DNA of 64,000 nt from Novosphingobium sp. 9U (GCF_902506425.1 NZ_LR732504.1:62001-126000), one strand, 5' to 3'. Positions 18,196 to 27,894 are shown, numbered from the stretch's first letter. The notes: generated by a model not told the origin, from the sequence alone. Made by a program: numbers and translations.

Positions 18196-19530
18196 ATGCC
18201 TCAGGATCAGTCCCCCAAGACCTATAAGGTCAAGAGCTTCGGCTGCCAGATGAACGTCTATGATGGCGAGCGCATGGCCGAACTGCTGGCAAGCCAAGGC
18301 CTCACCGCGGCGCCGGACGGCACCGATGCGGACCTCGTCGTGCTCAACACCTGCCACATCCGCGAGAAGGCGGCGGAGAAGGTCTACTCCGATATCGGTC
18401 GCCTAAAGCGTGACGATGGCTCATCGCCGCTGATCGCGGTCGCTGGCTGTGTCGCGCAGGCCGAGGGCGAGGAAATCATGGCGCGCGCACCTTCGGTGAA
18501 GATGGTGGTCGGCCCGCAAGCCTATCATCGCCTGCCCGAGATGGTGCGCGAGGCTGCGGCCGGTCGCCGCGCGACGGATACCGACATGCCGGCCGAAACC
18601 AAGTTCGGGCACTTGCCTGCGCGCCGCCGGTCGGGTCCGAGCGCATTCCTGACGGTGCAGGAAGGGTGCGACAAGTTCTGCACGTATTGCGTGGTGCCTT
18701 ATACCCGTGGCGCCGAGGCTTCGCGTCCCTACGCCGACCTCATCACCGAGGCGCAGCGGCTGGTGGATGCTGGCGCGCGCGAGATCACGCTGCTGGGGCA
18801 GAACGTCAACGCCTGGACCGGCGAGGATACAAAGGGTCGCACGCTGGGTCTAGACGGGCTGATCCGCGCGCTTGCCGCGATGCCGGACCTCGCCCGCATC
18901 CGCTACACCACCAGCCACCCCAACGACATGACCCCCGGCCTGATCGAGGCGCATGCCAGCGAGCCCAAGCTCATGCCGTTCCTGCACTTGCCGGTGCAGT
19001 CGGGATCGGACCGGGTGCTGAAAGCCATGAACCGCAGCCACACGGCGGAAAGCTACCTGCGGATCCTGGAGCAGGTCCGCGCCGTGCGGCCCGACATCGC
19101 GCTATCGGGAGACTTCATCGTCGGCTTCCCGGGCGAGACCGATGCCGAGTTCGCGGACACGCTGCAGCTGGTCGAGACGGTAAGCTATGCGCAGTGCTTC
19201 AGCTTCAAATATTCGCCGCGCCCCGGCACTCCGGCGGCGACGATGGGCGATCAGATCGCGCCAGAGGTCATGGACGATCGCCTGCAGCGGCTGCAAGCCG
19301 CGCTCAACCGCAGCCAGCTCGTCTTCAACAAGGCCAGCCTGGGTCGTTCGTGCGAGGTGCTGGTGGAGCGCCGGGGCAAGCTCCCCGGCCAGTGGCTCGG
19401 CAAGTCGCCGTGGCTGCAGTCGGTGCACTTCATCGGCGATGCCGCCATCGGCGATCTGGTCCGCGTGGACCTGATGGAAGCGGGGCCGAACTCGCTCTCG
19501 GCCCGGCCCGCGCTCCAGATGGTAGCCTGA
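18196..19530 (+). CDS. miaB: tRNA-2-methylthio-N6-isopentenyladenosine synthase
   Basis: The 444-residue radical-SAM methylthiotransferase modifies i6A37 in tRNAs reading UNN codons. The first 4Fe-4S cluster is bound by Cys17, Cys53 and Cys85 ([23 protein letters not shown]), and the radical-SAM cluster by C158-xxx-C162-xx-C165 (GCDKFCTYC). A C-terminal TRAM domain follows. The ATG at 18196 gives the family N-terminus; an extension to 18139 covers the argS promoter region and is rejected. In related genomes miaB is followed by phoH; here a minus-strand gene separates them. Confidence 0.97.
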   Translation: MPQDQSPKTYKVKSFGCQMNVYDGERMAELLASQGLTAAPDGTDADLVVLNTCHIREKAAEKVYSDIGRLKRDDGSSPLIAVAGCVAQAEGEEIMARAPSVKMVVGPQAYHRLPEMVREAAAGRRATDTDMPAETKFGHLPARRRSGPSAFLTVQEGCDKFCTYCVVPYTRGAEASRPYADLITEAQRLVDAGAREITLLGQNVNAWTGEDTKGRTLGLDGLIRALAAMPDLARIRYTTSHPNDMTPGLIEAHASEPKLMPFLHLPVQSGSDRVLKAMNRSHTAESYLRILEQVRAVRPDIALSGDFIVGFPGETDAEFADTLQLVETVSYAQCFSFKYSPRPGTPAATMGDQIAPEVMDDRLQRLQAALNRSQLVFNKASLGRSCEVLVERRGKLPGQWLGKSPWLQSVHFIGDAAIGDLVRVDLMEAGPNSLSARPALQMVA

Positions 19531-19550
19531 CCCCGCAAAGCGGGGCCAGG
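19530..19550. terminator. possible bidirectional terminator hairpin
   Basis: A perfect short stem ccccgc-aaa-gcgggg follows the miaB stop codon between two convergent genes. There is no T-tract on either side, so termination efficiency is doubtful. Confidence 0.4.
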
Positions 19551-19561
19551 CGCGTGGCCGC

Positions 19562-20053
19562 TTACCAGAAGAAGCGGTTGTAGACCTGCAGGACGCGACC
19601 GGTGCGCAGGTTCACCAGAGCCACGTCATTGCCATAGCGCACCCACTGCGCGCCGCGGCTCGGCGCCGGCAGGCGATAGCGGCCGTAGTCGCTCACCCAG
19701 TAGTTGCGGCCGTAGTAGCTCGGCTGGAAGCGATAGCCGACCGAAACCGGGCGATAGGCGTAGCCGCGCGGACCGACGTAGGCCTGGCGGCGATAGACGT
19801 CGCGGTTGGTGCGGCGATAGTCGCGCCAATCCTCACGCAGTTCGCGGCGCGAGTCCCGCACGTCGCGGCGAGCTTCGCGCACGTCGCCACGATCGCCGTA
19901 GCGCTGTGCCTCGCGCAAGTCGCGCTGGTCACGGCGCAGGTCGCGCTGACTGTCGCGCACTTCGCGAGCGCTCTGGGCCTGGGCCGCGATCGGAACCAGC
20001 GTCGCGGGAACCAGGGTGCTGGCGGCCAAGGCTGCCATGATGATCTTTCGCAT
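19562..20053 (-). CDS. RcnB-like periplasmic protein
   Basis: A 163-residue secreted protein with a signal peptide (MRKIIMAALAASTLVPATL, cut near AQA, about residue 25). A long Arg/Asp-rich helical segment (REVRDSQRDLRRDQRDLREA and on) follows, then a C-terminal beta domain (YRFQPSYYGRNYWVSDYGRYRLPAP ... VALVNLRTGRVLQVYNRFFW). This layout matches the RcnB family, periplasmic proteins first linked to nickel/cobalt homeostasis, though metal ligands are not obvious here. The start at 20053 has aggagag upstream. It sits on the opposite strand between miaB and phoH. Confidence 0.82.
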   Translation of the reverse strand: MRKIIMAALAASTLVPATLVPIAAQAQSAREVRDSQRDLRRDQRDLREAQRYGDRGDVREARRDVRDSRRELREDWRDYRRTNRDVYRRQAYVGPRGYAYRPVSVGYRFQPSYYGRNYWVSDYGRYRLPAPSRGAQWVRYGNDVALVNLRTGRVLQVYNRFFW

Positions 20054-20308
20054 TGCTTCTCTCCTACATTCGGCGCCCATCGAGTCCGGGCTGCGAGGGT
20101 CAACTTGGCCCTGTCGCGCTTAACCGGCCGGGAACCGCTCCTTCAGGAATGATGCAGAAGTGTCGCAGCGTGTATTCGGTTGCATGAACGCGCCGTTCAG
20201 CCGCACGTGACCACCGTTGTGGAAAGATGCTGGCGCCGGTCCTTGCGCAAGCCGCTCCGAAGTCTCAAGTTGAGCCCACACAAGAGCGCTTTCACATGAA
20301 AGGAGCGC

Positions 20309-21337
20309 ATGGCCCGAAAGTCAGCGCAGCGTCCGGAGATGACGCAGTTCAGGCCCGACCACCCGGCGCGGCGGGCCCGTGTCGAAGTGGATTTCGACCA
20401 ACCCGCGCTGCTCGGGACCCTGTTCGGCCAGTTCGACGCCAACCTTGTCCAGGTCGAAAATCGGCTCGGCGTCTACATCGCGGCTCGCGGCAATCGCATC
20501 CAGATCGAAGGGTCGGAAGATGCCGTGTCCCGTGCGCGCGAAACCCTGACGGGAATGTACCACCGGCTGGAGCAAGGCCATGACCTTGATTCCGGCGCTA
20601 TCGAATCGTTGATCACCATGTCCGCAGAACCCACACTGGAAGGGATCATCACCGGCGACGCCGCGCTTGGCACCCCGCCGATCATGATCCGCACCCGCAA
20701 GAAGACCATCGTCCCGCGCTCGGCGACGCAGATCGAGTACATGCGCTCGCTCGCCAAGGCCGACATCATCTTCGCGCTCGGGCCGGCGGGCACCGGCAAG
20801 ACCTATGTCGCGGTAGCGCAAGCGGTCAGCCAGCTGATGACCGGATCGGTCCAGCGCCTGATCCTCAGCCGCCCCGCGGTCGAGGCGGGCGAGAAGCTGG
20901 GCTTCCTGCCCGGCGACATGAAGGACAAGGTCGACCCCTACCTGCGCCCGCTCTACGACGCGCTCTACGACTGCATGCCGCCCGAGCAAGTGGAGCGGCG
21001 CCTCGCCAGCGGCGAGATCGAGATTGCCCCCATCGCCTTCATGCGCGGCCGCACTCTGGCCGACGCCTTCGTCATCCTCGACGAGGCGCAGAACACCACG
21101 CGCGAGCAGATGAAGATGTTCCTCACCCGCTTCGGCCAGAACAGCCGCATGGTGGTCTGCGGCGATCCGCGCCAGGTCGATATTCCCGGCGGCGACCGCA
21201 TGAGCGGCCTTGCCGATGCCGTCTCGCGGCTGGAGGGCGTCGAAGGGATCGACGTGACGCGGTTCACCTCGGCCGACGTGGTACGCCATCCCATCGTTGG
21301 GCGGATTGTGGATGCTTATGAAGGCCCGGATGCCTGA
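20309..21337 (+). CDS. phoH: PhoH-like ATPase
   Basis: The 342-residue PhoH family protein has an N-terminal KH-like region (about 25-90), and a P-loop ATPase domain with Walker A GPAGTGKT (158-165) and Walker B FVILDEAQN. It associates genetically with ybeY and is thought to be an RNA-linked ATPase/helicase in ribosome or RNA quality control. The start has a strong aaggagcgc site. The gap of 255 nt upstream holds the divergent promoters of phoH and the RcnB-like gene; I see no other feature in it. Confidence 0.94.
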   Translation: MARKSAQRPEMTQFRPDHPARRARVEVDFDQPALLGTLFGQFDANLVQVENRLGVYIAARGNRIQIEGSEDAVSRARETLTGMYHRLEQGHDLDSGAIESLITMSAEPTLEGIITGDAALGTPPIMIRTRKKTIVPRSATQIEYMRSLAKADIIFALGPAGTGKTYVAVAQAVSQLMTGSVQRLILSRPAVEAGEKLGFLPGDMKDKVDPYLRPLYDALYDCMPPEQVERRLASGEIEIAPIAFMRGRTLADAFVILDEAQNTTREQMKMFLTRFGQNSRMVVCGDPRQVDIPGGDRMSGLADAVSRLEGVEGIDVTRFTSADVVRHPIVGRIVDAYEGPDA

Positions 21338-21465
21338 AGCTCGGCACGGATCGATGGTGCGAACGGACTAGAGGCATCGGCAAAGATACTAGCAACGTGC
21401 GGTCCGTGGAGCGCGTTGATCGAACCGTACGCCTAACGGCAGAGTTTCGATCAGGAGGAACGCAC

Positions 21466-21786
21466 GTGAAAGCCTTCGCCCTTGCCCTGCTCGGGGCCGC
21501 CGCGCTCGGCGCCTGCGCCGCTCCGGCGACTCGCATCTCCACTTCATTGCAGCGTTACGGCCTGGACCAGGCGCGGTCCGACTGTGTGGGCACTCGCCTG
21601 CAGAGCGATCTCTCGTTGGGTCAGCTGCAGCAGCTCGGCCGCGCGGCAAAGGCCTATCGATCGGGCGACACGAACCCCGGAGTCCTCACAGTGGGTGATC
21701 TCCTGCGCGTTGCGGGCGAACTGAACGATCCGGAGATCGCGCTCGTGCTGGGCAAGGCGGCGATCGGATGCGGCGTCACGCCCTGA
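21466..21786 (+). CDS. small lipoprotein of unknown function
   Basis: A 106-residue putative lipoprotein starting (GTG) KAFALALLGAAALGAC, with the lipobox LGAC and lipidation Cys at about residue 17. The mature part has one further Cys pair (DCVGTRLQ ... IGCGV) that could form a disulfide, and no recognised domain. An aggagga site 8 nt upstream fixes the start; the frame upstream of it is not conserved-looking. It is inserted between phoH and ybeY, which are normally adjacent, so it is a lineage-specific insertion. The role is unknown. Confidence 0.75.
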   Translation: MKAFALALLGAAALGACAAPATRISTSLQRYGLDQARSDCVGTRLQSDLSLGQLQQLGRAAKAYRSGDTNPGVLTVGDLLRVAGELNDPEIALVLGKAAIGCGVTP

Positions 21787-21825
21787 TTTCTAGGTTACAT
21801 CGGAGCCTTGCGCTAAGGCACATCG

Positions 21826-22317
21826 ATGAATCTCGAGATCGACGTCGAAGAACCCTGGCCCAACAGCACCGCATGGGAGGCGCTCGCCACCCGCGCAGCC
21901 GCGGCCGCGGCGCAAGTGGCCGAGGAGCTCGCCCACCCTCGCCTCACCGCAAGCGTGCTGTTCACCTCCGACGAGGACGTACACGCGCTCAACGCCGAGT
22001 GGCGGGGCAAGGACAAGCCGACCAATGTCCTCTCCTTCCCCATGCTGGAGCGTTCCGGCCTGCTCGATCTTGCCCCGAACGGCCCGCCGGAACTCATCGG
22101 TGACATCGCCCTGGCTTTTGAGACTTGCGCCCGCGAAGCTGAGGAGAAGGGCATCTCTGTCGAGGACCATGCCGCCCATCTGATCGTCCACGGCTTGCTC
22201 CACTTGGCCGGTTACGACCACGAGACCGGGGACGACGAGGCCGAGGCTATGGAAGCACTCGAAACAAAGGCACTTGCGGTCATGGGCCTGGCGGACCCAT
22301 ATGGCCGCGACGTTTAA
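21826..22317 (+). CDS. ybeY: endoribonuclease YbeY
   Basis: A 163-residue zinc-dependent endoRNase involved in 16S rRNA 3' end maturation and ribosome quality control. The zinc-binding signature HGLLHLAGYDH has His122, His126 and His132, and the conserved segment KPTNVLSFPM precedes it. Length is normal. It follows the small lipoprotein gene by 39 nt and is followed by corC, keeping the phoH-ybeY-corC order. Confidence 0.96.
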   Translation: MNLEIDVEEPWPNSTAWEALATRAAAAAAQVAEELAHPRLTASVLFTSDEDVHALNAEWRGKDKPTNVLSFPMLERSGLLDLAPNGPPELIGDIALAFETCAREAEEKGISVEDHAAHLIVHGLLHLAGYDHETGDDEAEAMEALETKALAVMGLADPYGRDV

Positions 22318-22339
22318 CTGACAGGGGCTGAATCACACG

Positions 22340-23263
22340 ATGGCCGAGAATGGCCGCCACACCGACTCCGGACAGGGAGATCCGGACAGTAGTGGCTCGA
22401 TCTGGCGGGTGATCCGCCGGATGTTCGTCGCCGACGTTGACCAGTCCCTGCGCTCGCAGATCGAAGACGTCATCAACGAGCACGAGGGCGAGGACAGCCA
22501 GGACCAGAGCGGGGACTTGTCTCCGCTCGAGCGCCAGATGCTGCGCAACCTCCTGCACTTCTCCGAGCACGATGCAGACGACGTCGCGGTGCCGCGCGGC
22601 GACATCATCGCCATTCCCGCTTCGGCCAGCTGGGACGAAGTGGTCGAGGCATTCGCGGAGCACGGTCACAGCCGCATGCCGGTCTATGGCGAGTCGCTCG
22701 ACGAAGTCCGCGGCATGATCCACATCAAGGACGTGTTCCCGATACTCGCGCGCGGCAACGTTGCGCCGGCGGACTGGACCACGCTGCTGCGCCAGCCGCT
22801 GTTCGTGCCCCAGGCCCGCGGCGCGCTCGACGTGCTGGCCGACATGCGCGCGAAGCGCATCCACCTGGCCGTGGTGATCGACGAGTATTCGGGCACCGAT
22901 GGCATCATCACCATCGAGGACCTGGTCGAGGAGATCGTCGGCGAGATCGAGGACGAGCACGACGACGCCCCCGAGGTCATGCTCGTCCCGCTGGACGATG
23001 GCATGTGGGATGCCGACGCCCGCGTCGAGCTGGAAGAGGTTGCGGAGAAGATCGACCCGCGGCTTGCCGAAGTGGAGGAAGCTGTCGATACTCTTGGCGG
23101 CCTGGCCTTCGTGCTGGCCGAGCAAGTGCCCGAGGTCGGCCGGATCCTGGAGCACGAGAGCGGTTGGCGCCTGGAGGTTACTCAAGGCAACGAACGCCAC
23201 GTGACCAGGCTGCGGCTGCACCCGCCGGTTGAAGTAATTGCCAATGAATACGACGGAGAGTGA
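22340..23263 (+). CDS. corC: CBS-domain CorC/HlyC-type transporter-associated protein
   Basis: The 307-residue protein lacks the DUF21 membrane domain. It has a disordered acidic N-terminus, two CBS domains (about residues 85-205; VPRGDIIAIPASASWDEVVEAF, HLAVVIDEYSGTDGIITIEDLVEEIVGEIEDEHD) and the C-terminal CorC_HlyC domain. This soluble type is linked to Mg/Co efflux or to membrane-protein partners. In many alphaproteobacteria corC is followed by lnt (apolipoprotein N-acyltransferase); here lnt is absent and a LysR gene follows. Confidence 0.93.
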   Translation: MAENGRHTDSGQGDPDSSGSIWRVIRRMFVADVDQSLRSQIEDVINEHEGEDSQDQSGDLSPLERQMLRNLLHFSEHDADDVAVPRGDIIAIPASASWDEVVEAFAEHGHSRMPVYGESLDEVRGMIHIKDVFPILARGNVAPADWTTLLRQPLFVPQARGALDVLADMRAKRIHLAVVIDEYSGTDGIITIEDLVEEIVGEIEDEHDDAPEVMLVPLDDGMWDADARVELEEVAEKIDPRLAEVEEAVDTLGGLAFVLAEQVPEVGRILEHESGWRLEVTQGNERHVTRLRLHPPVEVIANEYDGE

Positions 23264-23315
23264 CCCTGAATAGCTCGACCGGCGCGTTGCCGGCCACATC
23301 AAGCATGGTGCCGCG

Positions 23316-24200
23316 GTGGTAGTCCGCCGGCTACCCCCGTTACGCGCGCTGGAAGCGTTCGTGCGCGTCGTCCGCCTCGGCTCGGCCAAGGCGGCCGCGA
23401 GCGAGCTGGCGCTCAGCCCGTCGGCTCTTTCGCGGCGCGTCGCGGCGCTGGAGGACTTCACCGGCAAGCGGCTGTTCACCCGCCAGCATCAATCGATGAA
23501 GCTGACCGACGAGGGCCAGGCATTCTACAACGCGATCGCGCCCAAGCTGGAGGAGCTGGCCGAAGCGGTTGAGGCGCAGATCGACCGTGGCCAGGTCCTG
23601 CGCCTGCACCTGGGCGTGCCTTCGCTGTTCGGCGGGCAGCGGCTGTTCCCGCGCCTGCCCGAATTGCGCAAGCTGCACCCGCGGCTGCATATCGACATCG
23701 AGACCGGGCCGAACCTGGAAACCCAGGTCGGCGACTCGCTTGATTGCGCGATCATCCTGGCCAAGGCGCCCGATCCGGCGTTCTATTCGGTGCAGCTGGA
23801 CCACAACAAGGTCTACGCGATCGTCTCCAAGCAGGTCGCGCAGGAACTTGGCGACGTGCCCGACCAGGCGAAGCTCTCGCGCCAGACGATCCTGATCCAC
23901 AACGACTTGCCCGACAGCTTCGATGCCTGGAAGGCGGCGTTGGGCATGCCGAAGCTGGAGCCTGCTTCGGTCGACCGCTTCAACTCGGGCCAGCTTGTGC
24001 TCGAAGCCGCGGCGCAAGGGCTGGGCATCGCCATCATGCATGACGATCACTTCCGCCGCGCGGGCGACGATCGCCTGGCCGTGCTCTACGACATCGATGT
24101 CGAAAGCCCGTACCGCTACTGGTTCATCTGCCGCCACAAGGACCTGGAAAGCCGACCGGTGAAGATCTTCCACGAGTGGTTGCTGAAGGCTGGGTTGTAG
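23316..24200 (+). CDS. LysR-family transcriptional regulator (GcvA-like)
   Basis: A 294-residue LysR regulator. The N-terminal winged helix-turn-helix has LRALEAFVRVVRLGSAKAAASELALSPSALSRRVAALE split over residues about 8-47, and the periplasmic-binding-like effector domain covers residues about 90-290. The GTG start lacks an obvious ribosome site; an ATG at 23305 is out of frame. No divergently transcribed target lies next to it; the gene downstream (prolyl oligopeptidase) is on the same strand and could be a target. The effector is unknown. Confidence 0.88.
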   Translation: MVVRRLPPLRALEAFVRVVRLGSAKAAASELALSPSALSRRVAALEDFTGKRLFTRQHQSMKLTDEGQAFYNAIAPKLEELAEAVEAQIDRGQVLRLHLGVPSLFGGQRLFPRLPELRKLHPRLHIDIETGPNLETQVGDSLDCAIILAKAPDPAFYSVQLDHNKVYAIVSKQVAQELGDVPDQAKLSRQTILIHNDLPDSFDAWKAALGMPKLEPASVDRFNSGQLVLEAAAQGLGIAIMHDDHFRRAGDDRLAVLYDIDVESPYRYWFICRHKDLESRPVKIFHEWLLKAGL

Positions 24201-24258
24201 GGTCGCCCCCGGAGCAGAGCAGGACTACAATCCGTTCGTGTCGAGCGAAGGGCGACGT

Positions 24259-24275
24259 GGTAGGGTCACCCTACC
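24259..24275. promoter_or_regulatory. 17-bp dyad upstream of prolyl oligopeptidase
   Basis: ggtagggt-c-accctacc is a perfect 8-bp inverted repeat with a 1-nt centre. It lies 80 nt upstream of the oligopeptidase start and just after the LysR gene. The single-base centre rules out a stable hairpin, so it is more like a protein-binding operator. A partial copy (gtagggtcgcc) lies at 24198. Confidence 0.35.
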
Positions 24276-24354
24276 GAGGATGATTGATAAGCTTGTCCGC
24301 TGGCGCTCCATGAGCCTATCACTTGTGCATCAAGCAAGATCACAGGGGATCTCC

Positions 24355-26541
24355 ATGGCTCGTCGCATGCTTCTCACCGGCCTTGTCGGCACTGCCGCCA
24401 TCCTGGCGCTGACGGCCGCCGCTCCACCCGGACCGACGCCGTTCCCTGCGGGCAGCACCACCGACACGATCCAGGGCCAGCAGGTCGCAGACCCCTACCG
24501 CGAACTCGAGAACGCGGCCGACCCCAAGGTCACCGCCTGGAGCGATGCGCAGAACGTGCGCACGCGCGCCTACCTCGATGCGCTGCCCGGCCGCGCAGCG
24601 GTCGCTGCCAAGCTGACGCGCATGTTCAAGGACCGCTCGCCCGCGTTCGGCGGCCTGCATCACGCCGGCAGCCGCACTTTCGCCTACTACAGTGACCCAG
24701 CCTTGCAGCAGGGCATGTTGGTGACGCTCAACGGCGCTGCCGACCCCGCGACCCGCAAGCCGCTGGTCGATCCTAACACCATGGACCCGAGCGGCCACAC
24801 CGCGATCGACTGGTTCGTGCCCTCGCCCGACGGCAGCAAGGTCGCCGTCTCGATCTCGCAGAACGGCAGCGAAGACGGCACGCTGCACATCTACGACGCG
24901 GTGACCGGCAAGGAAGTCGAGGCGCCGATTGACCGCGTGCAGTTCCCCACCGCCGGCGGTTCGCTCGCTTGGACCGGCGACGGCAAGGCCTTCTGGTACA
25001 CCCGCTATCCCGAGCACTCGCAGCCCGAAAGCGAGTGGCACTTCAACCAAAACACTTACCTCCACGTGCTCGGTACACCGGTCTCGCAGGACAAGCTGGT
25101 GCTGAGCGCCACGGACGGCATTCCGCGCACGGCCGAGATCTTCCTCAGCAATGCCGAAGATGGCGCCGCTGCGCTCGCCTCGGTGCAGTGGGGCGATGGC
25201 GGGCAGTGGCTGCACTATGTGCTGACGACGGATGGCAAGGCCCGGAAGATCGCCGAGTACGAAGACCGCGTGATCGGCGGCGCGGTGATCGCGAAGGACG
25301 GCACCGTCTTTGGCGTTTCGCGCAAGGATGCGCCGATGGGCAAGGTGGTGAAGCTCGCTGCCCCCTACACCGGCGGCCTTGCCAAGGCGCAGGTGATCGT
25401 GCCCTCGCGCACCGATGGCGCCATCGTCGACGGCGGCCAGTCGGACGAGCCGTTGGTGCTGGCGAACGGCAAGCTGTTCGTCACTCGCATCGCCGGCGGG
25501 CCCAACTCGGTCGGCATCTATGATCTCGCCGGCAAGGATCTGGGTGCGCTGGACGTGCCGCCGGTCTCGTCCGTCAGCAACATCGTGGCGCTGCCGGGCG
25601 GTGACGTTCTCTATGACGTCAACGGCTATACCCAGCCGCCGCATTACTTGCGCTGGAGCGCAGGCACGATGAAGTCGACGCCGACCGCGATTCGGATGAC
25701 CACCTCGGTCTCCTATGCCGATGCCGAGGTGAAGCAGATCTTCGCCACCTCCAAGGACGGCACCAAGGTGCCGGTCACGCTGGTGATGAAGAAGGGCACC
25801 AAGCTCGACGGCAAGAACCCGCTGCTGCTCTACGGCTACGGGGGCTACGGCGTGAACATGACGCCGGGCTTCTCGGCCGCGCGCACGCGCATGCTGCTGG
25901 ACGGCGGCATGATCTACGCGCTCGCCAACATCCGCGGCGGCGGCGAATACGGCGAGACCTGGCACCAGCAGGGCATGCTGACCAAGAAGCAGAACGTCTT
26001 CGACGACTTCACGGCGGCGGCGCAGACGCTGATCGCGCAAGGCTACACCAGCCATGACAAGCTGGCGCTGCAGGGCGGCTCCAATGGCGGTCTGCTGATG
26101 GGCGCGCAGATCACCCAGCACCCCGACCTTGCCAAGGCGGTGATCTCACAGGTGGGCATCTACGACATGCTGCGCGTCGAGCTCGATCCCAACGGCGCCT
26201 TCAACGTCACCGAGTTCGGCACGGTAAAGGACCCGGCGCAGTTCAAGGCGCTCTACGCGTATTCGCCCTACCACCACGTGGTGAAGGGGACGGCCTACCC
26301 GGCGGTGCTGCTGATGACGGGTGCCAACGACGGCCGCGTAAACCCGTTCCACTCGCGCAAGTTCGCAGCCGCGCTGCAGGCGGCGACCTCGTCCAAGGCG
26401 CCGATCCTGCTGCGCACCTCGGCCAGCTCGGGCCACGGCCAGGGCTCGTCGCTGGACGAGGTGATCGCCCAGCAGACCGACATGACGATGTTCCTGTTCG
26501 ACCAGCTCGGCGTCGATGCGGCTAGAGCGGCAGCGAAATAG
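24355..26541 (+). CDS. prolyl oligopeptidase family serine peptidase
   Basis: A 728-residue S9A peptidase with an N-terminal signal segment (MARRMLLTGLVGTAAILALTAAA), a seven-bladed propeller that filters substrates (about residues 90-450), and a C-terminal alpha/beta hydrolase. The catalytic triad is visible as Ser576 (GGSNGG), Asp659 (TGANDGRVNP) and His694 (SSGHGQG). It cleaves short peptides after proline, probably in the periplasm. The ATG at 24355 is chosen because ggggatctcc precedes it and the signal peptide starts there; the 39-residue extension is not signal-like. No partner is evident. Confidence 0.93.
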   Translation: MARRMLLTGLVGTAAILALTAAAPPGPTPFPAGSTTDTIQGQQVADPYRELENAADPKVTAWSDAQNVRTRAYLDALPGRAAVAAKLTRMFKDRSPAFGGLHHAGSRTFAYYSDPALQQGMLVTLNGAADPATRKPLVDPNTMDPSGHTAIDWFVPSPDGSKVAVSISQNGSEDGTLHIYDAVTGKEVEAPIDRVQFPTAGGSLAWTGDGKAFWYTRYPEHSQPESEWHFNQNTYLHVLGTPVSQDKLVLSATDGIPRTAEIFLSNAEDGAAALASVQWGDGGQWLHYVLTTDGKARKIAEYEDRVIGGAVIAKDGTVFGVSRKDAPMGKVVKLAAPYTGGLAKAQVIVPSRTDGAIVDGGQSDEPLVLANGKLFVTRIAGGPNSVGIYDLAGKDLGALDVPPVSSVSNIVALPGGDVLYDVNGYTQPPHYLRWSAGTMKSTPTAIRMTTSVSYADAEVKQIFATSKDGTKVPVTLVMKKGTKLDGKNPLLLYGYGGYGVNMTPGFSAARTRMLLDGGMIYALANIRGGGEYGETWHQQGMLTKKQNVFDDFTAAAQTLIAQGYTSHDKLALQGGSNGGLLMGAQITQHPDLAKAVISQVGIYDMLRVELDPNGAFNVTEFGTVKDPAQFKALYAYSPYHHVVKGTAYPAVLLMTGANDGRVNPFHSRKFAAALQAATSSKAPILLRTSASSGHGQGSSLDEVIAQQTDMTMFLFDQLGVDAARAAAK

Positions 26542-26719
26542 GGCCGTCCTTGCATCGGTGGGCGGCTCACTCCCAGGCCGCCCAGTCTAGCTTGTCGCCA
26601 GGACGAGCGTCATGCAAGATCGAAGAGAAAGCGGGATCTCGGCTTAAAGCCGGGATGACGTGGGTTGAGGATGACTTGGGCTGAACAGGCGTGGGCCAAG
26701 CGCGTCCAGCCTACCCGCC

Positions 26720-27832
26720 TCACTCCGTCTTCGGCTCACTGGTCGGAGTAGGCTCCGGCACCGGTGCAGGCTGTAGCGCGGTTTTGCTGCGCCGCTCGCG
26801 CTTGATCCGTCCGCTGCGCTTGTCCGCTTTTTTGCGCGCATCCAGCGTCTCGGCGCGAGCCTTCATCTGCGCCTGGACTTCCGGATCGGGCGGCAACCCC
26901 CAGTGCAGGTTGGCGAGTTCGCCCTCGGGCTGCACCAGCTTGTTCGTCGCGACAGAGGACTTGGCAACGGCATCGGTCTTGGCGGCGATCCACGTCACGC
27001 AGGCGGCGAGATCGCGCACCGAGTGCGAGGCCACCCGGCCCTCACTGGGATGGCAGTTGATGATCAGCATGTCCTGGCGCACCGGCATGGAGCGGTTGCG
27101 CAGGACCTCCAGGATGTCGCCGCGCTCGGCAATCGCCACCCGCTCGCTGGCGTTGGGCTGCACCAGCGTGTATCGCGGCGAAGTGTTGAAGACGTAAGCG
27201 TCCACCCCCGCGTTCTCCAGTGAGACCTGGATCGCGATGGCGCCACCCAGCGAGTGACCCGTGACCGTGATCGGCACGCCCTGCCCGCCCTCGGCGTCGA
27301 GTTTGGCGCGCTCCTCCTTGTAGAGTGCCACGCCCTGGTCGCGCTGGGTGCTGCCGATATTGCCGTAGATCCAGTCGGCCAGCTGGCGGGTGTCGGTTCC
27401 GCGGTAGGCGATGACCCGGCGCTCCAGCACACCGGCGGCATTGCGCTTGTCGTAGATGGTGTAGTTGAAGCCGTGCGTCTTGCGCTTGCCCTCGGCCTTG
27501 CGGATCGGCTTCAGCTTGGCCTTGGCGGCCTCGTCGCCCTTGGCGGCGGCGCGCTCGAGGTCGCAGATGTCCTGGGTCGGCAAGCGGCGCACGACGGTGA
27601 AGCCGGCGGGCAGCTCGAACACGTCATTGTCGTCGCAATAGGCGTTGCTGGCGAGTTGGGCATACTGCCAGGACTTGATCGTGGCCGCGCGGGTGAAGCC
27701 GCACCAGCCGCCGTCCTCCTCGGAACAGGGACCGTGCGCCTGGGTCAGGTCGGGCAGCGACTTGGTGACCGCGCAGCCGCCCAGCAGGGTGGCGAGCGTG
27801 GCGGCGGCAAGGAAGCGGGGGAGTGCGGGCAT
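26720..27832 (-). CDS. lipase-like alpha/beta-hydrolase lipoprotein
   Basis: A 370-residue protein with lipobox TLLGGC (Cys20) after a short signal peptide. The GHSLGG nucleophile elbow (Ser194) follows YRGTDTRQLADWIYGNIG, the layout of lipase class 3/DUF2974-like hydrolases. Several Cys in the N-terminal part (CSEEDGGWC, YCDD, DIC) suggest periplasmic disulfides. The last 60 residues are Lys/Arg-rich, then Pro-rich. The ATG at 27832 is taken because it opens the lipoprotein signal; the 32 upstream residues cover the terminator hairpin. The substrate is unknown. Confidence 0.8.
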   Translation of the reverse strand: MPALPRFLAAATLATLLGGCAVTKSLPDLTQAHGPCSEEDGGWCGFTRAATIKSWQYAQLASNAYCDDNDVFELPAGFTVVRRLPTQDICDLERAAAKGDEAAKAKLKPIRKAEGKRKTHGFNYTIYDKRNAAGVLERRVIAYRGTDTRQLADWIYGNIGSTQRDQGVALYKEERAKLDAEGGQGVPITVTGHSLGGAIAIQVSLENAGVDAYVFNTSPRYTLVQPNASERVAIAERGDILEVLRNRSMPVRQDMLIINCHPSEGRVASHSVRDLAACVTWIAAKTDAVAKSSVATNKLVQPEGELANLHWGLPPDPEVQAQMKARAETLDARKKADKRSGRIKRERRSKTALQPAPVPEPTPTSEPKTE

Positions 27833-27894
27833 CGGCAGCGTACCTGCCAGAGCTACGATCCTCGCGCCAGTGCCTGTGTGGGCTGGCCGGAAAG

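Noticed and set aside
24340..26121. 593-residue open frame on the minus strand opposite the prolyl oligopeptidase gene
   Set aside because: It is a high-GC shadow frame; the plus-strand gene has a full catalytic triad and the antisense protein has no recognisable domain.
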